Shown here: in pieces, positions 44,996 to 53,394 of the stretch
How the letters are laid out: the number at the start of each line of letters is the position of its first letter
Position numbering within the stretch: the stretch's first letter is position 1
Assembly (NCBI GenBank): GCA_937923575.1
Contig: CALDUL010000021.1
Span: 1 to 54,963 of the forward strand
Direction of reading: 5' to 3'
Source: an uncultured Algimonas sp.
Lineage (GTDB): Bacteria > Pseudomonadota > Alphaproteobacteria > Caulobacterales > Maricaulaceae
Length of the DNA stretch: 54,963 nt
Notes under the pieces: generated by a model
Told to the model about the DNA's origin: nothing
The model's input: only the letters and a program-made list of their open reading frames with translations
Database searches by the model: none
Translations under genes and position numbers: made by a program

Positions 44996-45478
44996 CTAAA
45001 GCGCGTAGTCACCGAACTCCCGCCGCAGCAGGGCCAGCTTCTGATCGATGTGTGTCCGGCAGAAGGGCCGCGTCGGATCGGTGGCGTAATAGTCGAGAAA
45101 TTGCGGCGCGTTCAGGCGGAAGTCGCGCAAGCGCAGGACCTGGGTGATGATCGGGCGATCGAAGCCTGATTGGAGTTCGGCCAGCGTCTTGCGCACGGCA
45201 TCACCGTCATCCGTCACATAGACTGCGCTCCTGTACTTGCCGCGCATGGAGTGAGCCGATTGGCTGGCATGTGTGCGTAGGTGGATGTCGAGCAGCACGG
45301 ATAGCGGCATGGTTTGCGGGTCGAGCGTCAGCTGCACGGCCTCCGACCATGCGTCGTTTGGCGTCACGGACCGGATGAAACCTTGCTGCACATCGCTCAC
45401 CCCGCGCAAGGATGCGAAGACGGCCTCTGTGCACCAGTGGCAGCCGCCGCCAAGGCCGAGTGTGGTGTAGGGTTTCAT
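44996..45478 (-). CDS. msrA: Peptide-methionine (S)-S-oxide reductase
   Basis: MsrA repairs oxidised methionine. The 160-residue protein starts TLGLGGGCHWCTEAVF. The active-site Cys is in GCHWC, where most MsrA have GCFWC, a variant of a known short subgroup. HASQSAHSMRGKYRSAVY covers the second conserved region, although the His-Pro-T version of the classical YHP motif is altered. The C-terminal resolving Cys is likely CRTHID. It converges with the amidase gene. Confidence 0.85.
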   Translation of the reverse strand: MKPYTTLGLGGGCHWCTEAVFASLRGVSDVQQGFIRSVTPNDAWSEAVQLTLDPQTMPLSVLLDIHLRTHASQSAHSMRGKYRSAVYVTDDGDAVRKTLAELQSGFDRPIITQVLRLRDFRLNAPQFLDYYATDPTRPFCRTHIDQKLALLRREFGDYAL

Positions 45479-45556
45479 GCTCGTTCAACCATCGGAAATC
45501 GACCGCGCCGAGGTCGTCCGCTCGCCCGAGGCTCGCGGGCCTCTTCATCGTCGAGC

Positions 45557-46867
45557 TTACAGGATGAACTTGCTCAGATCCTGATCCTTCGCCAGCTCGC
45601 CGACCGTCCCGCGCACGGCGTCCGCGTCGATCGTGATCGTCTCGCCGCTGCGGTCCGTGGCGGTGAAGCTGATGTCGTCGAGCAGACGTTCCATGACGGT
45701 GTGCAGGCGGCGGGCGCCGATATTCTCGACGCTGGCGTTTACCAGCGCGGAGACGCGGGCGATCTCGGCGACGGCATCGTCCGTGAAATCCAGCGTGACG
45801 CCTTCGGTCGCCATCAGGGCGGTATATTGGCGGATGAGGCTGGCCTCGGGTTCGGTGAGGATGCGCACGAAGTCGGCTTCGGTCAGGGCGCGCAGCTCCA
45901 CCCGGATCGGCAGGCGGCCCTGCAATTCGGGGAGCAGGTCTGACGGTTTGGCGACATGAAAGGCGCCGGACGCGATGAAGAGAATGTGGTCGGTTTTCAC
46001 GGGGCCATATTTCGTGGCGACCGTCGTGCCCTCGATAAGCGGGAGCAGGTCGCGCTGCACGCCTTCGCGGGAGACTTCGCCGCCTCTGGAATCCTGTCGC
46101 GTGGCGATCTTGTCGATCTCGTCGAGGAAGACGATGCCGTCCTCTTGCGCCAGCTCCACGGCCTCGCGCTTGACCGCGTCGTCGTCGATCAGCTTGTCGG
46201 CCTCTTCCGCCAGCAGCGGGGCATAGGCGTCGCGGACTTTCATCGTGACCGATTTTGTGCGCCCTTTGCCGAACATTTCCGACAGATCGATCATGCCGAT
46301 AGACCCGCCCCCGCCGGGTTGGCCGGGGATATTCATGCCGCCGAAGGGATTGCCCTGGTCTGCGAGTTCCAGCTCGACCTCGGTGTCGTCCAGCTCGCCC
46401 GCGCGCAGCCGTTTGCGGAACGCCTCCCGCGTGCCGTCTCTCGCGCTGTCACCGGCCAGCGCGTCGATGATCCGGTTCTCTGCCGCGGCTTCGGCCTGCG
46501 CCGTCACGCCCGCGCGGCGGCTCTCCCTGAGAAGGGTGATCGCAGCCTCCACGAGGTCGCGGATAATCTGCTCCACATCGCGGCCGACATATCCGACTTC
46601 GGTGAATTTGGTTGCCTCGATCTTGATGAAGGGCGCGCGGGCCAGCTTGGCAAGACGGCGGGAAATCTCGGTTTTGCCGACGCCAGTGGGGCCGATCATG
46701 AGGATGTTCTTGGGCGTGACTTCGGCCCTGAGCGAGGCGTCCAGCTGCTTGCGTCGCCAGCGGTTGCGCAGCGCGATGGCAACGGCGCGCTTGGCGTCAC
46801 TTTGCGCCACGATGTGGCGGTCGAGCTCGGAGACGATTTCTCGGGGGGTGAAGGTATTCTCGGTCAT
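45557..46867 (-). CDS. hslU: HslU, ATPase subunit of HslVU protease
   Basis: HslU unfolds substrates for the HslV peptidase. The 436-residue protein has [17 protein letters not shown], Walker [10 protein letters not shown] at 59-67, [17 protein letters not shown] pore loop, the I domain, Walker [12 protein letters not shown] and the C-terminal DLSKFIL tail that docks into HslV. I chose the ATG at 46867. hslV, normally adjacent, is not in this window. The gene is divergent from a MATE exporter and 79 bases upstream of msrA. Confidence 0.95.
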   Translation of the reverse strand: MTENTFTPREIVSELDRHIVAQSDAKRAVAIALRNRWRRKQLDASLRAEVTPKNILMIGPTGVGKTEISRRLAKLARAPFIKIEATKFTEVGYVGRDVEQIIRDLVEAAITLLRESRRAGVTAQAEAAAENRIIDALAGDSARDGTREAFRKRLRAGELDDTEVELELADQGNPFGGMNIPGQPGGGGSIGMIDLSEMFGKGRTKSVTMKVRDAYAPLLAEEADKLIDDDAVKREAVELAQEDGIVFLDEIDKIATRQDSRGGEVSREGVQRDLLPLIEGTTVATKYGPVKTDHILFIASGAFHVAKPSDLLPELQGRLPIRVELRALTEADFVRILTEPEASLIRQYTALMATEGVTLDFTDDAVAEIARVSALVNASVENIGARRLHTVMERLLDDISFTATDRSGETITIDADAVRGTVGELAKDQDLSKFIL

Positions 46868-47045
46868 GGCGAGTATGTGGGATCTTGCCTCCCAACAATC
46901 CACCCTTCCAAGGATTTTGGGCAGGGGTCTGCCGCGAAGCGGCTGGGTCGTTGCCTTCTTCAGACTCTCTACGCGCCGCCGTCATGTCGCCGCACCTTGG
47001 AACGCTCCCATCCACCAGCTGTTAGCCCTGGGTTGAAAGGCCCCC

Positions 47046-48491
47046 ATGGCAGACACTCAGAAAACCGACGACGCGACACATGAGGGCCATGCCCTCGACG
47101 AGGGTCCCATCTGGCTCGCAGTAGCGCGCATGGCGGGGCCTATGGTCTTTGGAATCCTCGCCGTGAAGAGCGTGTCGCTGGTCGATACACTCTTCATCGG
47201 CCAGCTGGGCTCAGACAAGCTGGCAGCGATCAGCTTCGCCTATCCGGTGACGACCGTGGTGTCGGGTCTGGCGCTCGGACTGTCGGCGGCGGCGAGCTCG
47301 CTGGTAAGCCGGGCGGTGGGCGAGGACGACGGGGAGCGGGCGTCCGAGCGGGCGCTACACACCATCATTCTTTCGCTCATCGTGACAGGATCTATCGCGT
47401 TTTTGGGCGTGTTCATCACCACGCCGCTCTTCGCCCTGCTGGGCGCGTCCGCGGAGACGCTGCAACATATCGAGAGCTATATGCGCATCTGGTTCGTCGC
47501 CGTTCCGTTTCTGACCATGGCGATGATGGGCGATTTCATCGTGCGCGCGACGGGCAATAGTCTGCTGCCGACGATTTTGATGTGTTCGAGCAGCCTGCTA
47601 AATATCGGCGTGACGGCGCTGCTGGTCTTCGGGCTGTGGGGCTTGCCGGAAATGGGCATGGCGGGTGCGGCGCTGGGGACGCTGATCGCGCAGGTCGCGA
47701 CTATGTTCGGCGCGTTCTGGATGCTGACGTTCAAGACGGACATCATCCGCTGGAAACGTCCGGGGCTTGAATCGCTGATCCCGGATTGGGCGCGTGCCGC
47801 GCGCGTCGCCATCCCGGCGGCGCTCGGCAATATGGTGCACCCGTTCACGCTGATGGTGATCACGGCGATCCTCGCGACATTCTCCGAGGACACGGTCGCA
47901 GCCTTTGGCGTGGCGGGGCAGGTGCAGCTGATCTCGACCATTCCGCTGCTGGCGCTCTCCTCCGCGCTCTCGCCCATCGCCGGGCAGAACTGGGGCGCGT
48001 CGAAGCCGGAGCGGATTTGCAAGTCGCTCAAGTTTTCCTACGGGTTGTGCGTGATCTGGGCGGCTGTCATCGCTGTGCCGCTCTGGGCGCTCGGTGAGCC
48101 ATTGGCCGCGCTTTTCAATTCCGACGCGAACATCCCGAGCGAGGCGCAGAGCTATCTGCGCATCGTGCCGTTTTCGCTCTTCGGCTACGGCATGGTGATC
48201 TGCGCGGCCGCCGCTTTCAACGGCATGGACCGGGCCAAACACGCGCTGGGCTTCAACGTGTTGCGCTCGCTCGGGCTGTTCCTGCCCCTGGCCTATGCAG
48301 GGTCGCTGGTGGCGAAGACGCCTGGCCTCTACGGCGGTATCGCGGCGGCGAACGTCGTGGCGGGGCTCGTTGTGGGCTGGTATGCCCTGCGCTGGATCCG
48401 CAAGCACCGTGGAGAGGCGGGGCAGGAGAACGCGGATGCGCCGCGCGAAGACAGCGACAGCGACTGGGGTGAACTCCTACCTGCTGAATAG
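47046..48491 (+). CDS. MATE family multidrug/sodium antiporter
   Basis: The 481-residue membrane protein has about twelve helices, with two homologous halves (DTLFIGQLGSDKLAAISFAYP and the second ending PIAGQNWGASKPERI). This is the MATE pattern, closest to NorM/DinF-like exporters. A hydrophilic tail (AGQENADAPREDSDSDWGE) follows. It is divergent from hslU across 178 bases and has no regulator beside it. The exported compound is unknown. Confidence 0.9.
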   Translation: MADTQKTDDATHEGHALDEGPIWLAVARMAGPMVFGILAVKSVSLVDTLFIGQLGSDKLAAISFAYPVTTVVSGLALGLSAAASSLVSRAVGEDDGERASERALHTIILSLIVTGSIAFLGVFITTPLFALLGASAETLQHIESYMRIWFVAVPFLTMAMMGDFIVRATGNSLLPTILMCSSSLLNIGVTALLVFGLWGLPEMGMAGAALGTLIAQVATMFGAFWMLTFKTDIIRWKRPGLESLIPDWARAARVAIPAALGNMVHPFTLMVITAILATFSEDTVAAFGVAGQVQLISTIPLLALSSALSPIAGQNWGASKPERICKSLKFSYGLCVIWAAVIAVPLWALGEPLAALFNSDANIPSEAQSYLRIVPFSLFGYGMVICAAAAFNGMDRAKHALGFNVLRSLGLFLPLAYAGSLVAKTPGLYGGIAAANVVAGLVVGWYALRWIRKHRGEAGQENADAPREDSDSDWGELLPAE

Positions 48492-48536
48492 CGCGGCACG
48501 CTTGCGAAGCTGTCAGGGTGCAGTAACCCGGCCCGC

Positions 48537-49991
48537 ATGAGCACACTCGACACACGTCCCGTCATCATCGGCGCAGGCCAGGACAGCCGCCCGGTCCCGG
48601 AAAACCTCAACACCGCCTTCGGCCCGGCGGATCTGGCCGGCACGGCGTTGCGCGAGGCGGCAGGTGGGTTGAACGCCGTGGATGTGTGCTTTGGCGTGCG
48701 GCTGTTTGGCGACAGCGGCCCGGCCTTTCCCAACCCATTCGGGGCGAGCAACAATTTTCCGGCTAGCGTCTGCGCGCGCGCCGGGATTACGGCAGAGCGC
48801 TATGTCTATTCCCACGTCGGCGGGCAGGCACCGCAGACACTGGTCGCGGATGCCGCGCGGCTACTGATGAGCGGCGAGGCGAAAACGATCGCCATCGTCG
48901 GCGCAGAAGCCATCGCCAATATCAAGGCGGCCGGAAAGGCAGGCGCAAGTCCCGATTGGAACGAAAGCCGAGAGGAGCCGCTGGAAGATCGTGGCTTATA
49001 TCCACCCGGGCCGTTCATCGTCTCCCCGGCGGCTGTCATGCACCGCATCTCCGCGCCGATGTATTACTACGCCCTGTTCGAAACCGCGCGCAGGCATGCG
49101 TCGGGCAAAAGCGCTGCGGACTACCGGGACGACATGGCCGCCCTGTGGGGGGGCTTCGCCGCCGTCGCCGCCGACAACCCTTTTGCGACCGAGCGCTCGG
49201 GCCTGTCGGGCGAGGCGATCGTCACGCCGTCCGCGACCAACCCGCTCGTCTCCACGCCCTATACCAAGGCCATGGTCGCGCGCGACCGCGTCAATCAGGG
49301 TGCGGCGGTCGTCATGACCACCTTTGGTCATGCCAAGTCTCTCGGCATCACCGACGTCACTTTCCTGCACGCCCATAATGAGGCGACCGATTGCACGCCG
49401 ATCGAGCGGGAGGTGTTTCACGCGTCCAGCGCGCAAGCCGCCGTGCTGCGCGGGCTGGCGAATGGTGCGGATATGTACGACCTCTACAGCTGTTTCCCGG
49501 TCGTACCTTTGGAGGCCATGGAGTTGATCGGGCTCTCGCGCGGGGAGCGCCCGCTGAGCCTGACGGGCGGGCTGCCCTTTTTCGGTGGGCCGGGGAACAA
49601 CTACTCACTCCACGCCATTGCCGAGGCTCACGCCCGTGTGCGCGGGACGAACCGGACGGCCTGCGTCTATGCCAATGGCGGGCTGGCCTCCAAACATGCG
49701 GCCGGGCTCTATAGCGGGGAGCCGCCGGAACAGCTCAGCCTGCGCAAGGAAGATCCGGTCGAGCCCGCGCGAGCACTCGCCGGAGAGAACCCATCGGGGA
49801 GACTGCTGTCCTACACGGTCGAGCATCGTCGCGGCGCGCCGTCCGGTGTGCTCATCGCTGGGGAAACGGACGAGGGCGCGCGCTTCTACGCACGGGCCGG
49901 CGCGGAGCGGGCAGGGGAGTTCATGGAGCGCGATCCGCTGGGCGAGGCGATCGCGACGCGCACGGAAAAGGGCATCAACCAGCTCATCTAG
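48537..49991 (+). CDS. Thiolase-like protein lacking the nucleophilic Cys
   Basis: The 484-residue protein has the thiolase fold with PVIIGAGQDSR at the start, VYANGGLASKHAAGLYSG near the end and the SCP2-thiolase type C-terminal domain. The nucleophile region reads SHVGGQAPQTLVA, with Gly where thiolases have Cys. GGPGNNYSLHAIA replaces the His motif GHPxGATG. It resembles the acetyl-CoA acetyltransferase-annotated PRK08257 group. Another role for the domain, such as an acyl-CoA binding or carbon-carbon ligation partner, is possible. Confidence 0.8.
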   Translation: MSTLDTRPVIIGAGQDSRPVPENLNTAFGPADLAGTALREAAGGLNAVDVCFGVRLFGDSGPAFPNPFGASNNFPASVCARAGITAERYVYSHVGGQAPQTLVADAARLLMSGEAKTIAIVGAEAIANIKAAGKAGASPDWNESREEPLEDRGLYPPGPFIVSPAAVMHRISAPMYYYALFETARRHASGKSAADYRDDMAALWGGFAAVAADNPFATERSGLSGEAIVTPSATNPLVSTPYTKAMVARDRVNQGAAVVMTTFGHAKSLGITDVTFLHAHNEATDCTPIEREVFHASSAQAAVLRGLANGADMYDLYSCFPVVPLEAMELIGLSRGERPLSLTGGLPFFGGPGNNYSLHAIAEAHARVRGTNRTACVYANGGLASKHAAGLYSGEPPEQLSLRKEDPVEPARALAGENPSGRLLSYTVEHRRGAPSGVLIAGETDEGARFYARAGAERAGEFMERDPLGEAIATRTEKGINQLI

Positions 49992-50040
49992 GCGGTCTCG
50001 CTTAACGGGGCAGAAACTACGGTCGTGCGACACAGTCCGC

Positions 50041-50634
50041 ATGTTCCGGGCTGCACTCATCCTATGCTCTGCCATGCTGCTCGCCTCTTGCGGCGGGACG
50101 CCGGACGCTGCGCGCGATGCAGACCATTCGGCCAGCGCCGCCAAACCAGGCTTTCTGCCGGACCGGGTCAGCTATCTGCAGAAGGACCCGCGCTGGGCCT
50201 CTGACCGGCTGGGCAAGAGCTCGGACACGATGGCGTCGGACGGCTGCGTGGTGACGTCGGTCGCCATGGCGCTTGGCAATTTGGGTTTTCAGACCACACC
50301 GGGTGATTTGAACAGGCGGCTGACACGCACGGGCAATTTCACGCCGCGCGGCTGGCTGATCTGGAACGGCGTTTCCGAAGTCACGGGCGGGAAGGCGCAG
50401 GCGCATTATTACGACACTGTGTCCGACCCGCTAATCACCCAGTGCATGGCGCGCGGCGATTACCCGCTGGTGCGCTTCATCCTACCCAATGGACGGTCGC
50501 ATTGGGCGATGGTCGTAGGCCGCAGCGAGGCGGGCTACCATATGCGTGACCCGCTCCGGGACTCGCGCAGCCCGCTCGTCTTCCCGCGCCGGGCGGATGC
50601 GTTCAAATCCCTGCGCTGTATCGGACGTGCCTGA
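50041..50634 (+). CDS. C39-like papain-family lipoprotein
   Basis: The 197-residue protein has a lipoprotein signal (LILCSAMLLASC) and a C39-like peptidase domain. The start VSYLQKDPRWAS and ASDGCVVTSVAMAL hold the active Cys, and SHWAMVVG the His, followed by MRDPL. Members are peptidase_C39_2 domains, often of unknown substrate and sometimes inactive. I chose the ATG at 50041; the longer open frame is over the thiolase-like gene. It probably faces the periplasm. Confidence 0.85.
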   Translation: MFRAALILCSAMLLASCGGTPDAARDADHSASAAKPGFLPDRVSYLQKDPRWASDRLGKSSDTMASDGCVVTSVAMALGNLGFQTTPGDLNRRLTRTGNFTPRGWLIWNGVSEVTGGKAQAHYYDTVSDPLITQCMARGDYPLVRFILPNGRSHWAMVVGRSEAGYHMRDPLRDSRSPLVFPRRADAFKSLRCIGRA

Positions 50635-50967
50635 GTGCATTGAACCAATCGTCGAGACGCCTGCCGGCGGCCTCTCGCGCGCACTGGCCATTTCAAACTA
50701 ACTGCAGCTCACGCGAGCGTCATGGTTCCGCCGTACAGAATGGGTGGCCCAAACACGTAAGCTGGCCGAAATTATGCCAGAGCCGCCCGGCGTCACTGAC
50801 AAAATAACAGCCTATACCTCCTGAATTTGAGCCAAATCGTCTCGATTTAACAAAAGAATTTGACGGCACACAACTCACAGTAGAACAAGTCTATCATAGG
50901 TTAATGTTTCTCTTTATAGTTGTTATCCAAATGGTATTGGAAACTATCCAAATGGTATTGGAAACTC
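50635..50967 (+). other. AT-rich intergenic region with tandem repeat
   Basis: The 333 bases before the second XRE gene are AT-rich for this genome, with runs such as TTTAACAAAAG and TAATGTTTC. No protein or RNA gene is evident. A TTGACG at 50860 could be a -35 element. The last 43 bases are a perfect 21-base tandem repeat listed separately. Confidence 0.6.
50925..50966 (+). repeat. Perfect 21-bp tandem repeat with two dyads, probable operator
   Basis: Two identical 21-base units lie at 50925-50945 and 50946-50966, ending one base before the XRE ATG at 50968. Each holds the dyad TCCAA-N6-TTGGA (50926-50941 and 50947-50962), with arms that are exact inverse complements. The centres are 21 bases apart, about two helical turns, so dimers would bind on the same face. 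The units cover the ribosome-binding region. I infer autoregulation by the XRE protein. Confidence 0.7.
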
Positions 50968-51255
50968 ATGACTATGAAGCAGACACCACGTGGAACGACA
51001 TATGTGGATCAGCATGTGGGACGCATGCTCAGGCTTTTCCGAACAAGCCAGAGCCTGTCTCAGGCGGAGCTTGGTCATCGGGTCGGCATGACGTTCCAGC
51101 AGGTCCAGAAATACGAACGCGGGACGAACCGCATCGGCGCGAGCCGCTTGTGGCAGTTCTGCCGGGCATTGGACGTTGAGCCCGGGGAATTTTTCGACGG
51201 TTTGGATGCCGTCGTGGTTGAGAAACAAGACAAGGCGGCCAGCACGGCGGCCTGA
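50968..51255 (+). CDS. XRE-family regulator, paralogue of the lnt-linked one
   Basis: The 95-residue protein is a Cro/C1-type HTH regulator with LGHRVGMTFQQVQKYERGTNR and GASRLWQFCRALDV, near identical in pattern to the regulator at 37641, but without the C-terminal helical half. The ATG at 50968 was chosen because two dyads lie just before it; a TTG at 50920 would put the repeat into the protein. It ends 16 bases before the next gene and probably forms an operon with it. The targets are unknown. Confidence 0.85.
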   Translation: MTMKQTPRGTTYVDQHVGRMLRLFRTSQSLSQAELGHRVGMTFQQVQKYERGTNRIGASRLWQFCRALDVEPGEFFDGLDAVVVEKQDKAASTAA

Positions 51256-51271
51256 CCTGGAACAGGCTGGT

Positions 51272-51613
51272 ATGCGACGCAAAATCTCAGAGAGTAGTGA
51301 CGTGAATGGCGACGAGGTCGCCCACAGCTTTCACGACGACAGCTATATCGCGGAGGATGTTTCGGGTGGCGGACAAATGGATGACGACCCTCTGGCCTTG
51401 ATAGACGCGCTCTACACGCTCTCCGACATCACGGCGGAGATCAACGGTCAGACGACGATGGAGCGTATTGGCTTGGTCGCTCCGGACGATGTCGGGCTCA
51501 TCGACGACATCATCGATGCGTTGCAGGATCCACAGCACGGCCAACATGCGCGCTCAGTGCTACGAAAGGCAGTCGCGGAAATTTCGCGACATGCGATCGG
51601 CGAACTCGATTAG
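51272..51613 (+). CDS. Acidic hypothetical protein downstream of XRE
   Basis: This 113-residue acidic protein has a charged start (RRKISESSDVNGDEVAHSF) and two predicted helical segments (DDDPLALIDALYTLSDITAEI and VGLIDDIIDALQDP). I recognise no family and see no membrane segment or signal peptide. The ATG lies 16 bases after the XRE stop. It could be a partner, for example an anti-repressor or dimer partner, or simply co-transcribed. Confidence 0.65.
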   Translation: MRRKISESSDVNGDEVAHSFHDDSYIAEDVSGGGQMDDDPLALIDALYTLSDITAEINGQTTMERIGLVAPDDVGLIDDIIDALQDPQHGQHARSVLRKAVAEISRHAIGELD

Positions 51614-51631
51614 GGCGGCTCTCAGCTGAGC

Positions 51632-52810
51632 TTAGCGCGGTAGCAGCCGCAGCAGGCGGCCGTTCTCTGAATCCTCGATCAGCAACAGCACGGCTCCGTC
51701 GGGCTCGACATCGACATCGCGGACGCGAAAGGCGTCTCCGTCCTTTTTGAGATCGCTCAGCACGCGGACTTCGCTGCCCGTCTGTATATCCACACGCCGC
51801 AAATCGCCGCTCGCCAGACCGCCGATCAGGGCCTGCCCATCCCAAGCAAATAGATCGCCGCGGTAAATGGCGAGTCCTGACGGCGCGATGGACGGCACCC
51901 AGCCGTGTACGGGCGATTCATAGCGCGGGTCGTCCTCGATCGGGCTGATACGCGCGCCTTGGTAATCCACCCCGCGCGTCACGATGGGCCAGCCGTAATT
52001 GGCACCGGCGTCCAGGCGGTTCAGCTCGTCTCCGCCGCGCGGGCCGTGTTCGTGCTCCCAGACCTGCCCCGTCGCGGAGTCTACTGCGAGGCCCTGCACA
52101 TTGCGGTGACCGATGGAGTAGAGTTCCGGCACCGCGTCCTGACCAAAGTCCGGATTGCCCGCCGCCGCGCTACCGTCGCGGGTCAGCCGAACGACAGATC
52201 CCAGATGAGAGCTCGGCTTCTGCGCCTCCTCACGCATGGCAAAGGCGTCGCCCAGGCTGAGAAGCAATGTGCCGTCGCGCAGGAAAACGATCTTGCCGCC
52301 ATAGTGGGAGCCCGCTTCCTTGGCTGGACCGGCGCGGAAAATCGTCTGCGCGTCGCGGAGCGTCGCGCCGGATAGCGTAGCGCGGATCAGCCCGGTGCCA
52401 TTGGCGTCCCAATCGCCATATGAATAGGACAGGAAAATCTCGCCGCTTTGCGCGAAATCCGGGGCGAGCGCGACGTCCAGCAATCCGCCCTGACCCTCGG
52501 TCGCGATGCGGTTGTCCGCCAATGCGGTGATCTCCGAGGGTAAGCCGGTGACTTCGGTTCGGGTGCCGTCACGCACGATCCACAACTTGCCGAACTTGCC
52601 GGTGACCAGATAGCCAGCCCCTGCATCTGCATCTGCATCTGCCTCGGCGGGCAGCGCGGCCGCCGCCCATGGGCTGGGTAAGCCGTCGATGACAGTATCC
52701 AGCCGGAACTGGCTCGATGGCTCCTGCGGCAGCTCCGGCGCAGTTTGCGGTTCGAGGCAAGCGGTGAGCAGCAGGGCGGCGGCGCAAAGCAGGGCGGTAG
52801 TCCGTGTCAT
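51632..52810 (-). CDS. PQQ-dependent sugar dehydrogenase-like lipoprotein
   Basis: The product is a six-bladed beta-propeller of the soluble aldose sugar dehydrogenase (YliI/GdhB-like) type. A lipoprotein signal (LCAAALLLTAC) is followed by the propeller with EGQGGLLDVALAPDF, GSHYGGKIVF with the catalytic His, SIGHRNVQGLAVD and EHGPRGGDELNRLDAGANYGWP with the PQQ and calcium ligands. A short Ala-Asp run, ADADADAGAG, comes from a hexanucleotide repeat. It oxidises sugars if PQQ is supplied; the pathway is not visible here. Confidence 0.88.
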   Translation of the reverse strand: MTRTTALLCAAALLLTACLEPQTAPELPQEPSSQFRLDTVIDGLPSPWAAAALPAEADADADAGAGYLVTGKFGKLWIVRDGTRTEVTGLPSEITALADNRIATEGQGGLLDVALAPDFAQSGEIFLSYSYGDWDANGTGLIRATLSGATLRDAQTIFRAGPAKEAGSHYGGKIVFLRDGTLLLSLGDAFAMREEAQKPSSHLGSVVRLTRDGSAAAGNPDFGQDAVPELYSIGHRNVQGLAVDSATGQVWEHEHGPRGGDELNRLDAGANYGWPIVTRGVDYQGARISPIEDDPRYESPVHGWVPSIAPSGLAIYRGDLFAWDGQALIGGLASGDLRRVDIQTGSEVRVLSDLKKDGDAFRVRDVDVEPDGAVLLLIEDSENGRLLRLLPR

Positions 52811-52905
52811 CGTGATGGGCCTTTGTTTAAAGCTAGCCTGCGTGTATCGCCTATGCAGAACAGCGCAAGCCGCACTCGGCGCGACAGGGGAATTGGAGGG
52901 ACAGC

Positions 52906-53382
52906 ATGCAAACGCTGAAGAGGATCGTTTGGGCCGTATTACGCTTTCTATTTGCCTTGCTGCTAGCGACTCTGGCGGCGACCGTGCTGGCCAGTTTCAT
53001 GCAGACGCAAAATCTGATCTCTCGCCTGAACGGCGTCGGCGCGGATATCGGGATCGGCGCGCGGCTGGGCACGGCGGTCTATGACTTGCGCCATTTCGCG
53101 CCGCAATATTTCCTCGGTATATTGGCAGGTTTTCTGGTCGCCTTTCTTGTCGGCCTGCTGCTTTACCGTTTGGCGAAATTCGGTCGCCCGGTCGTTTTCG
53201 CCGTGGCGGGCGCGGCCGCGATCCTCGCCTTTCTGCTGGGCTCGAAAGAAGCCTTCTTCGGCGTGCAACTGGTGGGCGGCGCGCGTGATTTGGTAGGCTT
53301 GCTGTTTCAGCTGCTCGCGGGTGCGATAGGCGGGCTGATCTTCGCGCGGTTGACACGACCGCGCGATCGTCGCGTGCGCTAG
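52906..53382 (+). CDS. Small polytopic membrane protein
   Basis: The 158-residue protein has four hydrophobic helices: residues 8-30, 65-90, 95-112 and 125-150. I do not recognise the family. It is divergent from the sugar dehydrogenase and converges with the kinase gene. A Phe/Gly-rich C-terminus before the final Arg cluster (RPRDRRVR) points to a cytoplasmic tail. Confidence 0.7.
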   Translation: MQTLKRIVWAVLRFLFALLLATLAATVLASFMQTQNLISRLNGVGADIGIGARLGTAVYDLRHFAPQYFLGILAGFLVAFLVGLLLYRLAKFGRPVVFAVAGAAAILAFLLGSKEAFFGVQLVGGARDLVGLLFQLLAGAIGGLIFARLTRPRDRRVR

Positions 53383-53394
53383 ATCGTCTTTGAA

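Noticed and set aside
50904-51179. Open frame starting MFLFIVVIQ across the XRE start
   Set aside because: It overlaps most of the XRE gene in another frame; the repeat-coded VLETIQMVLET arises from the operator-like repeat.
50968-51613. A type II toxin-antitoxin pair
   Set aside because: The acidic partner has no toxin-like features and the XRE protein is a paralogue of a chromosomal regulator; no RelE, HipA or similar domain is present.
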